Under the pieces are notes generated by a model. The model searched no databases and had not been told where the DNA came from. It saw only the letters and a program-made list of their open reading frames with translations. 64,000 nucleotides of DNA from Phoronis australis (taxonomy: Eukaryota > Phoronida > Phoronidae): the NCBI GenBank assembly GCA_002633005.1, contig NMRA01000353.1, forward strand, positions 133,625-197,624, given 5' to 3'. Positions 63,730 through 64,000 of the stretch are shown here, piece after piece (within the stretch, counting starts at the first letter, position 1; each line of letters starts with the position of its first letter). The position numbers and the translations under genes were made by a program.

Positions 63730-64000
63730 CCAGACCCACGCCAAACACACTAAGTTTTCCATGTGACAACCAATGCATTTATTGTGTGGTTATGTTTCTA
63801 GTTCTGTTCAAGGTGTACATAACTATGATGTATTTTTGGTGCAAGCTGGCACAAAGAATATTTTGTTAAGTACCTGTGTGACAAATATTTTCCATTTTGT
63901 CAGATGTAAATAGGAAATATTTCATGCTGAAGTTGTTATGCGTCTATATACTTCTTTAAGAAATCCACCCATTTTTATAGTTTGGGTCAGACGTGTTCAA
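63730..64000 (+). other. 3' untranslated region of ATP13A (start)
   Basis: AT-rich with no AATAAA seen before the window ends, so the polyadenylation site probably lies beyond 64,000. Confidence 0.6.

Noticed and set aside
1-64000. tRNA, rRNA or other structured RNA genes
   Set aside because: No convincing A/B-box pair or rRNA stretch was noticed on reading; a dedicated scan was not possible.

Overview
This is eukaryotic DNA, almost certainly from an invertebrate animal. It is AT-rich, has long GT-AG introns and dense minisatellites, and contains one large multi-exon gene on the + strand. No bacterial operons, CRISPR arrays, rRNA or tRNA genes were recognised. Strong allelic divergence at an unmerged contig overlap and minisatellite-filled introns would fit a highly polymorphic marine invertebrate (hemichordate, cephalochordate or similar), but the species cannot be fixed from the sequence.

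Main gene (14,955-63,729, + strand): a P5B-type P-type ATPase of the ATP13A2/ATP13A3 class, a late-endosomal/lysosomal polyamine transporter family. I assembled 28 coding exons whose reading phases all join without a stop, giving about 1,175 residues, close to the roughly 1,180 of human ATP13A2. All hallmarks are present: N-terminal hydrophobic helix, TGES actuator loop, PPALP in TM4, the phosphorylation motif DKTGT (split by an intron after the K), MVTGDN, GDGAND, ten predicted core membrane helices and a WPP-containing tail. Two further in-phase exon candidates lie in the N-terminal part (24,896-24,965 and 30,161-30,202) and suggest alternative splicing. Exons at 50,119-51,440 reappear at 52,025-53,250 in a 1.8-1.9 kb direct duplication whose copies meet at a single N. 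This is most simply an unmerged overlap of two allelic contigs, since using both sets in series would break the frame.

Layout: 1-5,300 is a nest of old mobile-element fragments with direct and inverted copies, including a large palindrome at 4,027-4,609. 5,300-12,530 holds no recognised gene, with scattered repeat copies and a decayed THAP-finger-like fragment at 11,400-11,735. 12,535-14,165 is a higher-order tandem repeat of about 455 bp (three modules of about 150 bp). The same family recurs inside the gene near 22.0-23.0 kb and 44.9-46.3 kb, with shorter fragments elsewhere. Each module carries a CTAGTGGC core, and several match the consensus CTCF recognition sequence on the - strand. From 14,955 on, the ATPase introns contain a 450-bp foldback element with a 5-bp target duplication, three other inverted-repeat elements with target duplications, and more than a dozen minisatellites, several touching splice sites.

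Best candidates for something new: (1) a repeat family that disperses arrays of CTCF-like sites at about 150-bp spacing; (2) a minisatellite in the intron before exon 9 whose unit is itself a 3' splice site, with the real acceptor as its last copy; (3) phase-locked alternative exons in the N-terminal regulatory region of a P5B ATPase.
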